Shown piece by piece: positions 62,543 through 64,000 of a stretch of 64,000 nt of DNA; position 1 is the stretch's first letter; each line of letters starts with the position of its first letter. Source of the DNA: Pseudoclavibacter sp. AY1F1 (GTDB taxonomy: Bacteria > Actinomycetota > Actinomycetes > Actinomycetales > Microbacteriaceae); contig NZ_PSTQ01000011.1 of the NCBI RefSeq assembly GCF_002931075.1, positions 1 to 64,000 on the forward strand. The letters are read 5' to 3'. A model generated the notes under the pieces. That model had not been told where the DNA came from and made no database searches. It worked only from the letters and a program-made list of their open reading frames with translations. The position numbers and the translations under genes were made by a program.

Positions 62543-63898
62543 TCAGGCTTCGGGGCTGTGCTCCTGGGACTCGCCGGCGGGAGCGGAGCGGCGGCGGCGG
62601 AGCAGCATCGTGGTGCCGAGACCTGCGCCGAGGAGGACAAGCACGCCGGCGATGATCAGCGGCGCGATGGGTTCGCCGCCAGTCGTCGCGAGGCTCCCTG
62701 GTGGGGTCTTGCCACCCGCCGCAGGGGCGGGAGTGGCGGTTGTGGTGGACGTCGCGGTCGCCGTGGCAGTCGTGGTTGCCGTCGGCTCGGCGGTGGCGGT
62801 CGTGGTGGGCGTCGGCGTGCCGGTCTCGGTTGTCGTCGGGTCAGTGGGGGTCGGCTCGGGCGTGCCGGGCTCGAGGATCGCCTGCAGCTCGGCTCCGACG
62901 GTCTCCGCGAGGTAGGCGACGCCTGCCTCGTTGGGGTGCAGCGCGCCCAGCTTGAGCGAGGTGCCCGGTGTGCTCGGGGTACCGGAACCCGGTTCGAGGG
63001 TGATGCCGTTCACGTAGGGTTCGGTCGTCGAGCACGCCGAGTTGGCCGCGGTCTCCTCGAAGGTTGACACGAAGCTCGCGCCGTTGAGTTCAGCCGCCGT
63101 CTTGATGACTGCGTCGAGGTGAGCCTCGGTCTCGTGGAGGTAGACGGTGTCGACGTCGGTGAACGGGAAGGAATTCTCGGTGTAGCCCGTCGGGGTGACC
63201 GCCGGAGTGAAGCATCCGCCAGCGGGTGTGTTCGCGGCGTCAGGCGTGACGGCGGGGTAGCCGACCACGACGACGTCGGCGTTCGGCGCCTTCTCGGCGA
63301 TGAGCGCGAAGGTCGCGTCGAGCGCGGGCGCGACGATCGTGTCGATGCGGTCCTTCAGGATGTCGACTTCGAAGCCGCCAGCGTCAGCGACGTACAGCGA
63401 CCGGCAGTTGGCTGCGGAGTCGTCCAGCAGGAGCGGGCCGACGGGGCTCGCCGCCACGCAAGAGGTTGCGATGTCTGCGAAGCCGAGGTCGTTCCCGCCG
63501 ATCGTGAGGGTCACGACATCCGTCGATTCGGAGAGGCTGTCTGATTGCACGGGCGCGCTTGCGCCGGCCGAGGTCACCTGCTCGACGTCGCGGATGTTCG
63601 CCGTCACGGCCCCGCTGCAGGTGCGGTCGTCGAGGGTGAGGCCAAGTGATTCGGCGATGCGGTGCGGGTAGTTGGCCACCGCCTGGAAGCATCCGGCCAC
63701 CGGGTCATCGCTGAACGGCACGAGCCCGAACCCGGCCGAGTACGAGTCGCCGAGGGCGACGTACTCGGGCGCGGCGGCGTCGGTTGATGGTCCGTCGCTC
63801 GGGGCGGCGAAGGCGGCGGGAGCTGCGAGCAGGGCGACACCGGCGGCCGCGAGGCAGGCAGCAGCCGCGCGTACGCGAGATCGGGAGCGAGAAGTCAT
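62543..63898 (-). CDS. Wall-anchored SGNH/GDSL-family hydrolase
   Basis: A 451-aa secreted protein. The signal peptide ends AAPAAFAAPS. The GDS motif is VALGDSYSAGFGL (about residue 50), the GGND block is LTIGGNDLGFADI, and the catalytic Asp/His lies near LGALHPNEAG. The C-terminus is a 75-residue Thr/Pro/Ala-rich spacer, then SLATTGGEP, a hydrophobic segment and RRRR, matching LAxTG sorting signals used by class E sortases. It is therefore an esterase or lipase exposed on the wall. Substrate unknown. It is a single gene. Confidence 0.9.
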   Translation of the reverse strand: MTSRSRSRVRAAAACLAAAGVALLAAPAAFAAPSDGPSTDAAAPEYVALGDSYSAGFGLVPFSDDPVAGCFQAVANYPHRIAESLGLTLDDRTCSGAVTANIRDVEQVTSAGASAPVQSDSLSESTDVVTLTIGGNDLGFADIATSCVAASPVGPLLLDDSAANCRSLYVADAGGFEVDILKDRIDTIVAPALDATFALIAEKAPNADVVVVGYPAVTPDAANTPAGGCFTPAVTPTGYTENSFPFTDVDTVYLHETEAHLDAVIKTAAELNGASFVSTFEETAANSACSTTEPYVNGITLEPGSGTPSTPGTSLKLGALHPNEAGVAYLAETVGAELQAILEPGTPEPTPTDPTTTETGTPTPTTTATAEPTATTTATATATSTTTATPAPAAGGKTPPGSLATTGGEPIAPLIIAGVLVLLGAGLGTTMLLRRRRSAPAGESQEHSPEA

Positions 63899-64000
63899 GG
63901 TTCTCCTTTGAAGCGGACGTTGCTCGGATCGGGGGAATCGCTGAACTCATACTGCCTGCATCCGCACGCCAGGGGAATGGGTTGACGGCGTCACTTCCCT

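Overview
The window is chromosomal DNA from a high-GC Gram-positive actinobacterium, most likely a member of the Microbacteriaceae (family level only). The support is GC-rich codon use with many GTG starts, stop/start overlaps (ATGA, GTGA, TGATG) inside operons, menaquinone genes, a System II cytochrome c maturation operon, a tiny bS22-like ribosomal protein, an archaeal-type (non-discriminating) AspRS, LAxTG-type wall anchoring and an SCO6880-type conjugation-like locus. I see no rRNA, tRNA or CRISPR array.

Layout. 1-717: gene-free, with palindromic and tandem repeats. 718-4917 (minus): a branched-chain amino-acid type ABC transporter (livH-M-G-F) without its binding protein; LivH carries a secreted-type N-terminal domain. 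5178-7828: tRNA hydroxylase TrhO, an AlkA-like glycosylase and an Hsp20 gene behind CIRCE and HAIR-like operators. 7999-16338: a pentose locus, xylB and xylA on the minus strand, divergent from a ChvE-GguAB type sugar ABC transporter and a ROK repressor. 16423-22439: FabH, a META lipoprotein, a DUF1990 protein, an AraC regulator, an ankyrin protein, an MFS exporter and an AI-2E family permease. 22613-26851: GntR-prpD-prpB-prpC, the 2-methylcitrate cycle for propionate. 26882-37555: small regulators, upp, tadA, a truncated cation-efflux gene, proC, a J-domain/NERD-like membrane protein, a CPBP protease, a Trk/Ktr potassium system, an excisionase-type HTH protein, bS22 and a glutaredoxin-like protein.

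37699-48839 is the most unusual part: a divergent two-operon type IV secretion (conjugation-like) locus. It has an FHA/zinc-ribbon protein, an M23/lysozyme-like hydrolase and a lipoprotein on the minus strand. On the plus strand are a small membrane protein, a VirB8-like protein, a VirB6-like channel protein, an SCO6880 protein, a VirB4-like ATPase, a VirD4-like coupling protein and a DUF4913 protein. No relaxase, integrase or replication gene is visible. The VirB8-like gene is frameshifted. The locus is followed by a HicAB toxin-antitoxin pair whose toxin gene is frameshifted, and by a badly degraded OLD-family nuclease gene (49621-51121), so this stretch looks like a decaying or domesticated mobile/defence island.

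51250-63898 returns to core functions: aspS, a histidine phosphatase, TlpA-CcdA-ResB-CcsB (cytochrome c maturation), menC, menB and menE (menaquinone), a possible nitrate-transporter fragment and a wall-anchored SGNH hydrolase. Menaquinone and cytochrome c genes side by side point to one respiratory-chain assembly neighbourhood. Several gaps between genes hold short tandem repeats or strong hairpins, and one palindromic repeat type occurs near both ends of the window.
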